A DNA stretch of 64,000 nucleotides, from positions 76,798 through 140,797 of the forward strand of contig JALHQH010000023.1 in assembly GCA_022842065.1 (NCBI GenBank), written 5' to 3'. The stretch comes from Caldilineaceae bacterium (GTDB lineage Bacteria; Chloroflexota; Anaerolineae; Caldilineales; Caldilineaceae). Of this stretch, positions 1-8,584 are shown one piece after another (position 1 is the stretch's first letter; each line of letters opens with the position of its first letter). The position numbers and the translations under genes are program-made. Below the pieces are notes generated by a model that worked only from the letters and a program-made list of their open reading frames with translations, had not been told where the DNA came from and searched no databases.

Positions 1-261
1 TTTGCGCCGGCGGGACAAATGGCATTGAGCAACTACCTGGCGCAATCACTGATTGGGACCTTTCTGTTCTACGGGTATGGGTTCGGCCTTTACGATCAGG
101 TCGCGCCAACCCTGACGCTGGTCTTGGTGCTGGTGATCTTTGCGCTCCAATTGGTCTTTAGCCGACAGTGGCTGAAGCAGTACCGCTATGGCCTCATGGA
201 ATGGCTCTGGCGTACCTTGACCTATGGGCAATGGCAACCCATCCGCCGACCGGGGGCATGA
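1..261 (+). CDS. DUF418-type membrane protein, C-terminal fragment
   Basis: The reading frame is open from the first base, so the 5' part lies outside the window; the in-frame ATG at 19 is unlikely to be the real start. The visible part reads F-A-P-A-G-Q-M-A-L-S-N-Y-L followed by a hydrophobic segment, an aromatic glycine-rich stretch (YGYGFGLYDQ) and a second membrane segment, ending in the pattern W-x-R-x-x-x-Y-G-x-x-x-x-x-R. This matches, by family knowledge, the C-terminal end of DUF418 (YeiB-like) integral membrane proteins, whose function is not established. The next gene is convergent, its stop lying 46 bp beyond this one. Confidence 0.7.
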   Translation, partial: FAPAGQMALSNYLAQSLIGTFLFYGYGFGLYDQVAPTLTLVLVLVIFALQLVFSRQWLKQYRYGLMEWLWRTLTYGQWQPIRRPGA

Positions 262-306
262 ATGGACTGCCACTCATGCCCCCGGTCACCTTAGCCCCTG
301 GTCGGC

Positions 307-1419
307 TTACTGGCTCAACCCCGCGCCGTAATCATTGGTAGGATCACGGAACATGGCGTGGATGTGGTCAATCGCTGCGCCGCCCATCGACTGGGGTGAA
401 TATTCGATGAACAGCGTCGGCCCCTGGATGCGGTAGTAGGCAGCTTCGCCATTCGTGGTGGGGCCATACCAGGCAAACCAAGTTTCGGCCAGATTGGCTT
501 CAACTTCGGCCAGCTTGGCTGCCGCGTCATCCTCCTTGAGCATGCCAACACGCACGCGTACCAGATCGAGCAGCAGCACTTGCTGGTCGGCATTTAGATT
601 GGACACTTGAATGCCTTCGGGCTGGATCGTCTTGCCATCTTCGCCAGGGCCAAGGACAGGATTGATATAGCTGTCGCCCAGAATCGCTTGCCCCTGCTGT
701 TCAGCATCCAGCGCGTTGATCAGGGCAAAGGCTTTGTCATTTTCATCCTGCCACAGATAGACTTCCCGCCCATCAACGGTGAATTGGATCGGCTGGCCGC
801 CGGTCAAACTGGGGGTGAGCGCAATTGTTCCGCCCACGATGGTGGCGTTAATGGCCAGGTGATGGCCGCCAAATTGCCACATCCACGGGTCGGTGGGGGA
901 AGGAGTGCCGAGAATGGAAAAATAGAACTCATCCTGCCCAAAAATCAGATTGCCGCCGCCATCGCTGCTTTTTAAGACCTCGTCACTGGCCACCTGATCC
1001 AGAACCCGCTGATACCCTTCTGGGCTAAGCGTTGCTTCAATCACCGCATAGACCGCAGCGCGCTGTTCCTCACTCAGATCGCCCATGCGCAGGCCGGCCC
1101 GCTGATAGATGCCGGTGGGGAAATTCGACCAGTTAGCCCGTTGCGCCGCATCATCGAAGGCAAAGAGCACGGTTTCCTGTTGGGCCTTATCCAACGTCGC
1201 CAGCAAGGCTTGCGCAGCGGCGACCACGCCGGCAGTCGTTTCATCGGCCGCCGTTGCCGCGATCGGCGCATTCACCGCCACGGGCGTCGTATCGGCAATA
1301 TTCACGGTAGCGACATTGCTGCTCTCTTCGGGACCACCGCTGCCAGGTAGCCCGGCACAGCCGGCCAGAAGCGCAGCCGCCAGCAACGCGTTGACCATGA
1401 TCATCTTTGTTTTCATCAT
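307..1419 (-). CDS. DUF3500 lipoprotein
   Basis: A 370-residue predicted lipoprotein. The N-terminus has lysines, a hydrophobic run and a lipobox L-A-G-C with Cys21 as the lipidation site. The C-terminal half carries the DUF3500 pattern: the segment around YYRIQGPTLFIEY followed by DHIHAMFRDPTNDYG, with conserved histidines. DUF3500 proteins have no agreed function. The start is supported by AGGAGAG seven bases upstream of tandem ATGs (1419 and 1416). It is probably monocistronic; the upstream 300 bp holds a nested inverted repeat and no gene. Confidence 0.8.
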   Translation of the reverse strand: MMKTKMIMVNALLAAALLAGCAGLPGSGGPEESSNVATVNIADTTPVAVNAPIAATAADETTAGVVAAAQALLATLDKAQQETVLFAFDDAAQRANWSNFPTGIYQRAGLRMGDLSEEQRAAVYAVIEATLSPEGYQRVLDQVASDEVLKSSDGGGNLIFGQDEFYFSILGTPSPTDPWMWQFGGHHLAINATIVGGTIALTPSLTGGQPIQFTVDGREVYLWQDENDKAFALINALDAEQQGQAILGDSYINPVLGPGEDGKTIQPEGIQVSNLNADQQVLLLDLVRVRVGMLKEDDAAAKLAEVEANLAETWFAWYGPTTNGEAAYYRIQGPTLFIEYSPQSMGGAAIDHIHAMFRDPTNDYGAGLSQ

Positions 1420-1731
1420 TATCTCTCCTTTAGATTAACTTGCTTCGATTTTACTGCTCTGTAGATTAATTTTCCGATACACCCATAGGGGCATGCGGTG
1501 CGGCGAAGGCGATCTAGGCCAGCGCTCCAATTTGTATCGCCGCACTGCGTGCCCGTCTTGGCGCGCGGTAAATTAAATTTGGGGTCTTTTGAACGACGGG
1601 CGCGCAGTGTGGCGCGGCAAGTTTTCCGACTGACGTTTGGATTGGTCACGCCACACCGCATGCCCCAACGGGAATTCAAGATTACTTACTTTATATTGCA
1701 TTTATCGAGCATTACCCGATAAATTTCGGCC
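1420..1731. repeat. Nested inverted repeat in a gene-free gap
   Basis: No credible gene lies here. Outer arms at 1488-1505 and 1649-1666 (core GGGGCATGCGGTG) are inverted copies with one mismatch in 18. Inside them, 1539-1556 and 1596-1613 form a second inverted pair with two mismatches. The two pairs and the AT-rich centre (TAAATTAAATTT) make about 180 bp of potential long hairpin, typical of a small palindromic intergenic element. No transposase or obvious target duplication was seen. Confidence 0.55.
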
Positions 1732-3195
1732 TTACCCCAAATAGGCCGCTAACCCATTGACCGTAATCCCAACCCCCAACAAGGTGACAATCACAGCACT
1801 GACCACGGGTAAGGCACTGCTCCAGCCCCTGTTGAGCCCGCCAAAGCGTTCTACCAGCGTGTGCGAACGCACCAGTAGAATGCCGATGACAATCAATACT
1901 GCGGCCAAGCCAAAGCTAAACGCGACGATCAGCCCCAGGCCGAACAAGATGCGATGAAGCCCAATTGCAATGACCATGATCCCCAAAGCCTCTGGGCAAG
2001 GCACCAGTCCGCCCGAAACCCCCATCACCACCAGGTTACGCAACTTGATGCCATCCGCTGGTGGCAGATGGCGATGGACGTGGCCGTCGCCGTGGCTGTG
2101 CGTATGTTCATGGCTGTGGTCGTGGCTGTGATCATGATCATTTTGCCCGGCGCGCAAGGCGAACCAGCGCTGCCGGAGCAGCCGCACCCCAAGGTAGACC
2201 ACCAGCAGACCAGAGCTAACCTGCAAGATTGGCGTCAACAGACTCGGTACGATATATTGGCTGGCAAAGAGCGCCACCAGGCCGATCACGATCACCGACG
2301 CGGTATGGGTGAAGGTCACAATCGCGCCGAGGGTCACGGCGTGGCGCACCGTGCCGCGGCTGCCAACGAGATAGGCGGCGACCAACGTCTTACCGTGGCC
2401 GGGCGTCAACGCGTGTAACCCGCCCAGCACTACCGCCAATGCCAAGCCTAGCAGCAGCATCCACGGCGAGCTTGCCGGTTCATAGAGATAACGCAGTAGT
2501 TGCTCGCCCTGTCCCGCAACGCCTTCCGGTAGGGCAAATGTCGTGGCGAATGCGGTCGTCGCGACTGCGGCGGCTGGGGCAACCGGGCCGATGGTATAGT
2601 CGACCGTCATGCGCTGCTGCAACTCATCGCGCTGCTGTTTGCCCAACGTAGCCGCCAGATCGCCCGTCGCATTTTGTTCGACAAAGGCGTTGACCTGATA
2701 GACCACACCGGTCGGCGCAAAGTTGTTTTTGTAGTCAATCGCGTGCGTGCCTGTCGTGAATTCACCGGTTACAGCGGACAGATCGGCGGTCATCGTCATG
2801 CGGATCTCACCGTAACCGGCCTGGAGGTTGAGATAAGGCGGCGTCTCCAGCGCGGTGACGGTGAGCGGCACTAGTTGGCTATCCACTTGTAGCACCAACT
2901 GCGGTACGACTTGATCGACATAGGCCTGCCATTCGGCCTCTTCGATCTGCTGATCACCATTGGCATCCAAGGTGGTCAGCAGCTCTGGGGCAACCAGCAC
3001 AGCCGGTGCGATCTTCAGTTCCACCACGATCTGCGTCGGCTGGACCGTAATGTAGGTGGCTTGGAGGTAGACATCAGCCGGATGGGCTAGCGCCGCCGTT
3101 GGCAGGGCAAATAAGGTAAAGAGCACCCCAATAAACCCAAGCCACCTGGCCCACCCAGCCCAACGACTGCTGTGTTCGAACTTCTTCATTGGCAT
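1732..3195 (-). CDS. NicO/RcnA-type nickel/cobalt exporter
   Basis: An integral membrane transporter of the NicO family (high-affinity Ni/Co transporters and RcnA-type exporters). The protein has an N-terminal hydrophobic signal, a periplasmic domain with an EF-hand-like loop (DANGDQQIEEAE, around residues 77-88), then at least six membrane segments. The family motif G-L-H-A-L-T-P-G-H-G-K-T is present. A cytosolic or periplasmic loop at roughly residues 350-375 is extremely His/Asp rich (HDHSHDHSHEH), a typical metal-sensing or metal-binding loop. A longer GTG start at 3204 is possible; ATG 3195 or 3189 fits the signal peptide better. No metal regulator is adjacent, so direction and metal are inferred from the family only. 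Confidence 0.8.
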   Translation of the reverse strand: MPMKKFEHSSRWAGWARWLGFIGVLFTLFALPTAALAHPADVYLQATYITVQPTQIVVELKIAPAVLVAPELLTTLDANGDQQIEEAEWQAYVDQVVPQLVLQVDSQLVPLTVTALETPPYLNLQAGYGEIRMTMTADLSAVTGEFTTGTHAIDYKNNFAPTGVVYQVNAFVEQNATGDLAATLGKQQRDELQQRMTVDYTIGPVAPAAAVATTAFATTFALPEGVAGQGEQLLRYLYEPASSPWMLLLGLALAVVLGGLHALTPGHGKTLVAAYLVGSRGTVRHAVTLGAIVTFTHTASVIVIGLVALFASQYIVPSLLTPILQVSSGLLVVYLGVRLLRQRWFALRAGQNDHDHSHDHSHEHTHSHGDGHVHRHLPPADGIKLRNLVVMGVSGGLVPCPEALGIMVIAIGLHRILFGLGLIVAFSFGLAAVLIVIGILLVRSHTLVERFGGLNRGWSSALPVVSAVIVTLLGVGITVNGLAAYLG

Positions 3196-3411
3196 TTCAC
3201 TCACTTTATCAATAAGCCTCCATAGAAAAATTTCAATTTCATCTTATGTCCCCGGTTTTGTTGTAGACAAGCATCAAATTGTCGTCAAAATTGTTAACAA
3301 TTGGTACATAAGATATATTCGCATAACTTTCTCAAGAAAATGTCAAGACAGTGTTGAAAAGTTGTTAGTGAAGCAGTGAATGGCCCATTGTCTCACTATC
3401 TCACACAGGGT

Positions 3412-4240
3412 TCAATGGCCCATTGTGTCCGAGTCGACCCGCTTTTCTGCGCCGGTATCGAGCGCGGAGATGGCCGCGGCCTCGTCGGCGGTGAGGGTGA
3501 AGTCGAAGATATCGAGATTCTGGGCCAGCTGTTCTGGGTTCGATGACCTAGGGATCGCCACCAGCCCCCGCTCAATGTTCCAGCGGAGGACAATCTGCGC
3601 AGGCGTCTTGCCATAGGTTGCGGCGATGGTCGCCAGCGTTTGATCTGCCAGCAAACCCTTCCCTTGCCCCAACGGGCTCCAGGAGACGGTGACAATATGG
3701 TGGGCGCGGTCATAGTCTACATGATCGGCCCGTGTGATTGTACGGGCTTAACTGAATCTGGTTAGCAACGGGGCGGATCGTCGTTTCGGCAAAGAGCCGC
3801 TCCAGATGGGCTGGTTTGAAGTTGGAAACGCCGATTGACCGCGTCTTGCCGGTCGCCAGTAGCTGCTCAAAGGTCTGCCAGGTGGCGACATACTCATTAC
3901 GCTTCGGCAGCGGCCAGTGGATCAGGAGCAGATCGACATATTCCATATCAAGCTGCCGCAGACATTCATCGAGACCGGCAATGACCCGGTCACTGCCCTG
4001 AAACTCGCCATCCAACTTGGTGGTGACAAACAGATCTTAGCGCGCGATGCCGCTGTCGCGGATGCCTTTGCCCACGCAGCGCTGGTTGCCATAACGGAAG
4101 GCGGTGTCGATGTGCCGGTAGCCGGCTTTAATGGCGGTCACGATCACCGGCGCAGCTGTCTCATCGTTGAGCGAAGCGGTGCCCAGACCGATCTGGGGGA
4201 TGGTGTGGCCGTCGTTGAGCAGGAGGGTTGGTGTGGTCAT
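3412..4240 (-). pseudogene. Aldo/keto reductase, broken by a stop and a frameshift
   Basis: Three adjacent pieces together make one aldo/keto reductase. Piece 1 (4240-4034) begins MTTPTLLLNDGHTIPQIGLG and carries the D-x-x-x-x-Y active-site start (HIDTAFRYGN). It ends at an in-frame TAA just before D-L-F-V-T-T-K, the usual next strand, which continues in the same frame (piece 2, with the IHWP and IGVSNF motifs). At about 3735 the frame shifts by one base, after which VSWSPLGQGKG and the NADPH-binding IPRSSNPEQL motif appear (piece 3). One nonsense codon plus one indel argue for a pseudogene, though a sequencing error at one site cannot be excluded. A functional product is unlikely from this copy. 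Confidence 0.8.
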
Positions 4241-4456
4241 GGTGTGATCCTTTCGTTGATGCCCAAGGTTCCTGAATTGAATTGTTGCTTAGTTCGCTGG
4301 CGCAAGTGTACCGCCAGGAAAGGTATAAAATCAAGCTTGGTTTTTCATCCCGTAGGGAGGGCTGAGTTTAGGAACGCGAAAATCATAGAGACGATACATC
4401 ACCTGCCTCTCCCTAGTTACGGCGGCAGGGGCAGACCTGAAATCAATGGGGTTGGA

Positions 4457-6985
4457 CTATGATGCAACCGTTAGCCCCAAGAAGCGCTCCAGGAGCTGTT
4501 GGCGCCAGATAAAGCGGATCAGAAAAAACCAGACCACCACAACCGCGAGGATACGCAGGTAGACCAAGCCCGGCTTTTCCAACAGGCCGAAATAGGCACC
4601 GACGCTGGGAAAAAAGTACAGAAGTTGGAAGACGATCAGTAAGCCAATGGCCAACAGGGCCGGACGTTTGTCCTTGCTGACTTCCTTACGCCAACCGGTG
4701 AAGAAGCGATGGGGCGGCTCGAGAAAGAGCAGCAACAGAAAGGCAGTGTGCGAGATAAAGATCGAGAGGACACCCTGCGCGGCAATCGTACCGAAGGCAT
4801 CGGCAAAGGCCGGATCGTCGGGGCTGACGCCGGTGTACGCGCTGTAGCTGGTCAATAGTTCATCGGGAATACTGATGACCTCGGTACCGTCGTCCGCCCC
4901 ACTTGCGCGTTGGTAATCATCGATGTAGAGCCCAACGCCCAACAACATGGTGAGAATGGCGACGGGAAGCACAAAGCGCACCAGTTTAAGCAGAATGTCC
5001 GGCTCTACTGTGCGCGGTTTGGCCCACAGGGTGAGAAAGAAAGCCGGAATACCGACGGTGAAGGTGGTCAACGCGACCTGCGCCGGGTCAAAGGGAAAGC
5101 TCAACCCAACCATGGTCACCGCAATGATCAGCAGCGTGGTCGTCAGCGAACGGGCCAAAAAGAGATAGAGTGCGCTGGACATGCCGGAGATAATGCGACG
5201 CCCCTCACTAAAGGCCGGGCGCAATGCTGCGAACGAATCGTTGAGCAGGACCATATCCGCGACATTACGTGCGGCGCTGCTGCCCGACTGCATGGCAATA
5301 CCGAGCGATGCTTTCTTGAGCGAAAGCACATCGTTGACGCCGTCGCCCATCATCGCCACATAGTTACCCTGGCGCAGCAACGCATCGACCAAGTGCTCTT
5401 TCTGCTCGGGGGAGATGCGGCCAAAGATCGTCGCTTCGCTGGCTGCCTGGTCAAATTCGGCGGGGCTCATGCGGGCCAGATCTGGGCCAGAAACGAGTTT
5501 GATGTCATTGGGCAACCCAGCCTGTTTGGCCAACGCCGCCACAGTGTGTGGGCTGTCGCCGGAGATCACTTTGAGGGCAATGCCCATCTCCATAAAATCG
5601 GCAATCGTCTCTTTCACCAGCGGGCGTAACTCGTCACTCAGGCTGACCAACGCAAGCGGGGTCAGGGGCGGCAGGGTTACTTCACCTGCGGCGTTGTGGA
5701 GGGTCGTGACCGCCGGCGCATGGGCGAAGAGCAGCACCCGTAAGCCCTGTTCCGCCCAAAGCTGCATTTGCTGCGCCAGTTGGGTCGCGGGTACGGCCGC
5801 GTCTTGGACGAGATGCGGCTGCAACATTTCAATCGCGCCTAAGACATAGAGGCCACGCCGTTCGGGTTGATCAAAGGCGACCGCGCTCCATTTGCGGGCC
5901 GAAGCAAAGGCCACTTCATCGGCCACGGGATGTGCCGCGCCGGTGGTGCCGGCCGCAATCGCCGTGCTGGTCTGGTTGCCGCTGGTGACGCTGCGCGCAA
6001 AGTCCCCCAGTGCGCCTTTGATTGCTGCTACACTTTCACTGCCGAGCGCATAGACATCTTGAAAGAGCAGGCGATTAGCAGTGAGGGTGCCGGTTTTATC
6101 GGTGCAGAGGACGTTGATGTTACTCAGCGATTCGACGGCGTTGGTCTGTTGCACCAGTGCCCCCTGTCTGCCGACCGTAGCCGCACCCAGGGCATAGGCC
6201 ACCACGATCATCAGAAAGAGACCGTAGGGCACCTGCCCCGTCAACACCGCAGCGATCTGCACCAGACGAATGTTGCTCAACCCTTCGAGCAGGGAGGCAG
6301 CGAAAATGAGAATACTAAAGACGGCGACCAGCAACATCACCAATTTGACCAGCAGGTTGATCTTCTGCTGCAACGGCGTTTCGATGATATTCATCTGGCG
6401 AGCGGTAGCCGTTAGCTTGTTGGCAAAACTGGCCGCGCCCACTTCTTCGGCCACATAATAGCCCGCGCCCGTCACGCAAAAACTGCCGGAGCGCAACTTG
6501 TCGCCCGCGCTTTTGCGGATCAAGTTGGGTTCGCCGGTGAGCAACGACTCGTCCATTTCCAGCACCCCGTCCCCCAGCACCGCACCATCGACCACGATCT
6601 GGTCGCCGGCATCCACCCGCAACACATCTTCCTGGACAATTTCACTGGGGTCGATCTCTTTTTCCTGCCCCTCGCGCACCACGATGGCGTGCGGGCGGGT
6701 GAGCAGGGAGATCTGGTCAAGCTGGCGTTTGGCGCGAATCTCCTGCAGCGTGCTGATGAAGGCGTTCACCAAGCCAATCCCCACACTGGTGAACGCGTCA
6801 TTGACTCGCCCCATTGAGATCAAGGCGATGCCAATCACAAAAAGGATGTTGTTAAAGAGGGTAAAGAGGTTGGCGCGGGCAATGTCCCAATAAGAACGCC
6901 CGGAACGCTGGTCGACATTGTTGCCCAAACCTTGGGCGCGCTTGGCTTGTACCTGTTGTGCGGTTAGCCCTTGGATCGTGTGCAT
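4457..6985 (-). CDS. P-type cation-transporting ATPase (CtpE-like)
   Basis: An 842-residue P-type ATPase pumping a cation across the membrane at the expense of ATP. Visible in order: actuator motif TGEP (150-153), phosphorylation motif DKTGTLT with the phospho-Asp at 296, the HAD motif around residues 472-481 (KVISGDSPHT), GDGVND at 547-552, and six C-terminal membrane segments. There is no N-terminal CxxC metal-binding domain, which argues against a copper pump; the layout resembles the CtpE/P2-like Ca2+ or Mn2+ group. Oddly, membrane helix 4 reads V-P-Y-G-L where related pumps usually have V-P-E-G-L, so the ion-binding acid is replaced by Tyr. Substrate is therefore uncertain. Confidence 0.88.
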   Translation of the reverse strand: MHTIQGLTAQQVQAKRAQGLGNNVDQRSGRSYWDIARANLFTLFNNILFVIGIALISMGRVNDAFTSVGIGLVNAFISTLQEIRAKRQLDQISLLTRPHAIVVREGQEKEIDPSEIVQEDVLRVDAGDQIVVDGAVLGDGVLEMDESLLTGEPNLIRKSAGDKLRSGSFCVTGAGYYVAEEVGAASFANKLTATARQMNIIETPLQQKINLLVKLVMLLVAVFSILIFAASLLEGLSNIRLVQIAAVLTGQVPYGLFLMIVVAYALGAATVGRQGALVQQTNAVESLSNINVLCTDKTGTLTANRLLFQDVYALGSESVAAIKGALGDFARSVTSGNQTSTAIAAGTTGAAHPVADEVAFASARKWSAVAFDQPERRGLYVLGAIEMLQPHLVQDAAVPATQLAQQMQLWAEQGLRVLLFAHAPAVTTLHNAAGEVTLPPLTPLALVSLSDELRPLVKETIADFMEMGIALKVISGDSPHTVAALAKQAGLPNDIKLVSGPDLARMSPAEFDQAASEATIFGRISPEQKEHLVDALLRQGNYVAMMGDGVNDVLSLKKASLGIAMQSGSSAARNVADMVLLNDSFAALRPAFSEGRRIISGMSSALYLFLARSLTTTLLIIAVTMVGLSFPFDPAQVALTTFTVGIPAFFLTLWAKPRTVEPDILLKLVRFVLPVAILTMLLGVGLYIDDYQRASGADDGTEVISIPDELLTSYSAYTGVSPDDPAFADAFGTIAAQGVLSIFISHTAFLLLLFLEPPHRFFTGWRKEVSKDKRPALLAIGLLIVFQLLYFFPSVGAYFGLLEKPGLVYLRILAVVVVWFFLIRFIWRQQLLERFLGLTVAS

Positions 6986-7731
6986 CGTTTGTTAGTCCTT
7001 GTTCTGGTTTCCTGGGACAGCGCAACGTTGCCAGGAAAGGGTGGGTTGTCATCGGGTGATAGCGTCGGTATATAGTTGGCAGATCGACGAACAGCATCAA
7101 CATTGATCTATGATTTTGATCAAATTTTGCTTAACTGCGAGAAGGTTCGTTCCCATTGTTCCCGATTGTGTACAACATTGTTATCAATCTAGTCAAAAAA
7201 GAATAGACCGGAATATAGGAACAAAGAATGTTGTTCGCTAGCAGTATAACAAACAATTCTGGAGAAATTGTTAAGAAATGTTGGAAAGAATCTATAGTGG
7301 GACGGGGTATAGCCGTAATGCAGCCGATTCAGATCGCCGGTTCATAAATTCTGTATTTGAAATTAATACTTGATTTTTTGAAGCACTTGATATAAACTAA
7401 AAACAGAACAATTGTGCTACTCAGTAGACAGCAACGCAAGCATTGAAGCGCCGGCCTGGTATGCAAAATCGCACCCAATGGCGGTTGCCTTTCCGGCGCG
7501 AAACGGGTTGACAATGTAGATCTTTTCGACTACTTTAAAAACAGCCCCGAAAAGGTGTCAGAGGATGTCGTGTTTGGGTGTTTATAATGGCTGGAGCAGC
7601 AAGCCAAGTGCGCTGACACCTTAACCCGTTGCAACGGGTTTCGCCTATCAGCAGGTGAATCGGGAACCCACTGGGTGCACCTGGCCCCATGCGTAACATG
7701 CGAACAACACCCAAAGAAAGGCAAGCAACTT
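6986..7731. repeat. Gene-free gap with inverted repeats and a dispersed repeat
   Basis: About 750 bp without a convincing gene. The first half is AT-rich and probably holds the promoter of the P-type ATPase. Arms at 7552-7561 and 7613-7622 (AAGGTGTCAG and its complement) form a 10-bp inverted repeat. At 7621-7660 lies one copy of a dispersed element built on CCCGTT-GCAA-CGGG followed by TCAGCAGGTGAAT; related copies occur near 41950, 59680 and 59990. A GCGCCGG/CCGGCGC pair flanks 7448-7499. Confidence 0.5.
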
Positions 7732-8433
7732 GTGGCAAATGAGCGCACGTACCCTTGTTTACCCTGTCCTGATCTCGATGAAGCGATCACCTTTTACGCA
7801 GCACTGGGTTTTACGCGCACCTATCGCCAGTTAAAGCCAAATCCTTATACGGTGGTGGCACGCGAGGAGATCCATATCCACCTCTTTGGCATGGAAAATT
7901 TTAATCCCGCCGATTCCTATGGGAATGTTATCGTGGTTGTGCCGGATCCGGACGCACTCTATCAGGCCTTTGCCGCCGGGTTACGGGCGGCTTTTGGTAA
8001 GCTGCCCACCGTTGGGATCCCGCGGATCTTGCGCCCACGCAAAAAGTTTGGTACAGTGCGCGGCTTTAGTGTGGTTGACGTGGGGGGCAACTGGCTACGC
8101 ATTTCAAAATTGGGAGACAGCGAAGAGGCAGAAGCAAAGCGCACGGGCTTGGCAGGCGTGATCGAGGTTGCCACACGCCTGGGCGATGCCAAAGGCGATG
8201 AAGCCAAAGCGCTCAAAACGTTAGAAACTGGTCTAAAGCGCTTCACCAATGCGCCACCCCTTGACCAAGCCCGGGCACTGCTTTATCGCGCCGAACTAGC
8301 CGTGCGCCTACAGGACCAAACCCTAGCCCAGGCCTCGCTCTCCGCAGTGGCCGCGTTGGCCTTAAATGACGACGAAGAAGCAACCATTGCCGAGGAGCTG
8401 GCGCAGACAACCGAGTTGATCTTTGGCACTTGA
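7732..8433 (+). CDS. VOC/glyoxalase-fold protein with helical C-terminal extension
   Basis: A 233-residue protein. Residues about 1-130 look like one VOC (glyoxalase/bleomycin-resistance) domain: LPCPDLDEAITFYAALGF at the start, HIHLF in the middle, and FSVVDVGGNWLRISK at the end. The usual metal-binding His/Glu set is only partly visible. The remaining about 100 residues are Ala/Leu-rich helices resembling TPR-like repeats. An annotated ATG start at 7675 would add 19 residues, but GTG 7732 has a good ribosome site (AAAGAAAGG) about ten bases upstream and starts right at the domain. Substrate unknown. Confidence 0.7.
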   Translation: MANERTYPCLPCPDLDEAITFYAALGFTRTYRQLKPNPYTVVAREEIHIHLFGMENFNPADSYGNVIVVVPDPDALYQAFAAGLRAAFGKLPTVGIPRILRPRKKFGTVRGFSVVDVGGNWLRISKLGDSEEAEAKRTGLAGVIEVATRLGDAKGDEAKALKTLETGLKRFTNAPPLDQARALLYRAELAVRLQDQTLAQASLSAVAALALNDDEEATIAEELAQTTELIFGT

Positions 8434-8584
8434 GGGGTGGTGTAGATCATTTGCCACAGGGAACACAGAGCGCACAGAGGTCACAGAGTAGGAAACAAGA
8501 GAATCTCTGTGTTCTCCGTACCCTCTGTGCCCGCTGTGGCTAAACCATCACCTTTCTCGGCAAAATCACCAATAAAGAGGAACA
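8434..8584. repeat. CACAGAG-rich inverted repeat
   Basis: Between the VOC gene and the UvrA-like gene, GCCACAGGGAACACAGAG (8452-8469) faces CTCTGTGCCCGCTGTGGC (about 8522-8539) as an imperfect inverted repeat with additional CACAGAG units inside. A related unit with GGTACGGAGG repeats lies at 11725-11770. It is an intergenic repeat that could act as a hairpin; no T tract follows, so it is not called a terminator. Confidence 0.4.

Noticed and set aside
3380..3425. Direct repeat ATGGCCCATTGT at 3380 and 3414 near the aldo/keto reductase end
   Set aside because: Only 12 bp, one base set each; likely a local duplication with no clear element around it.
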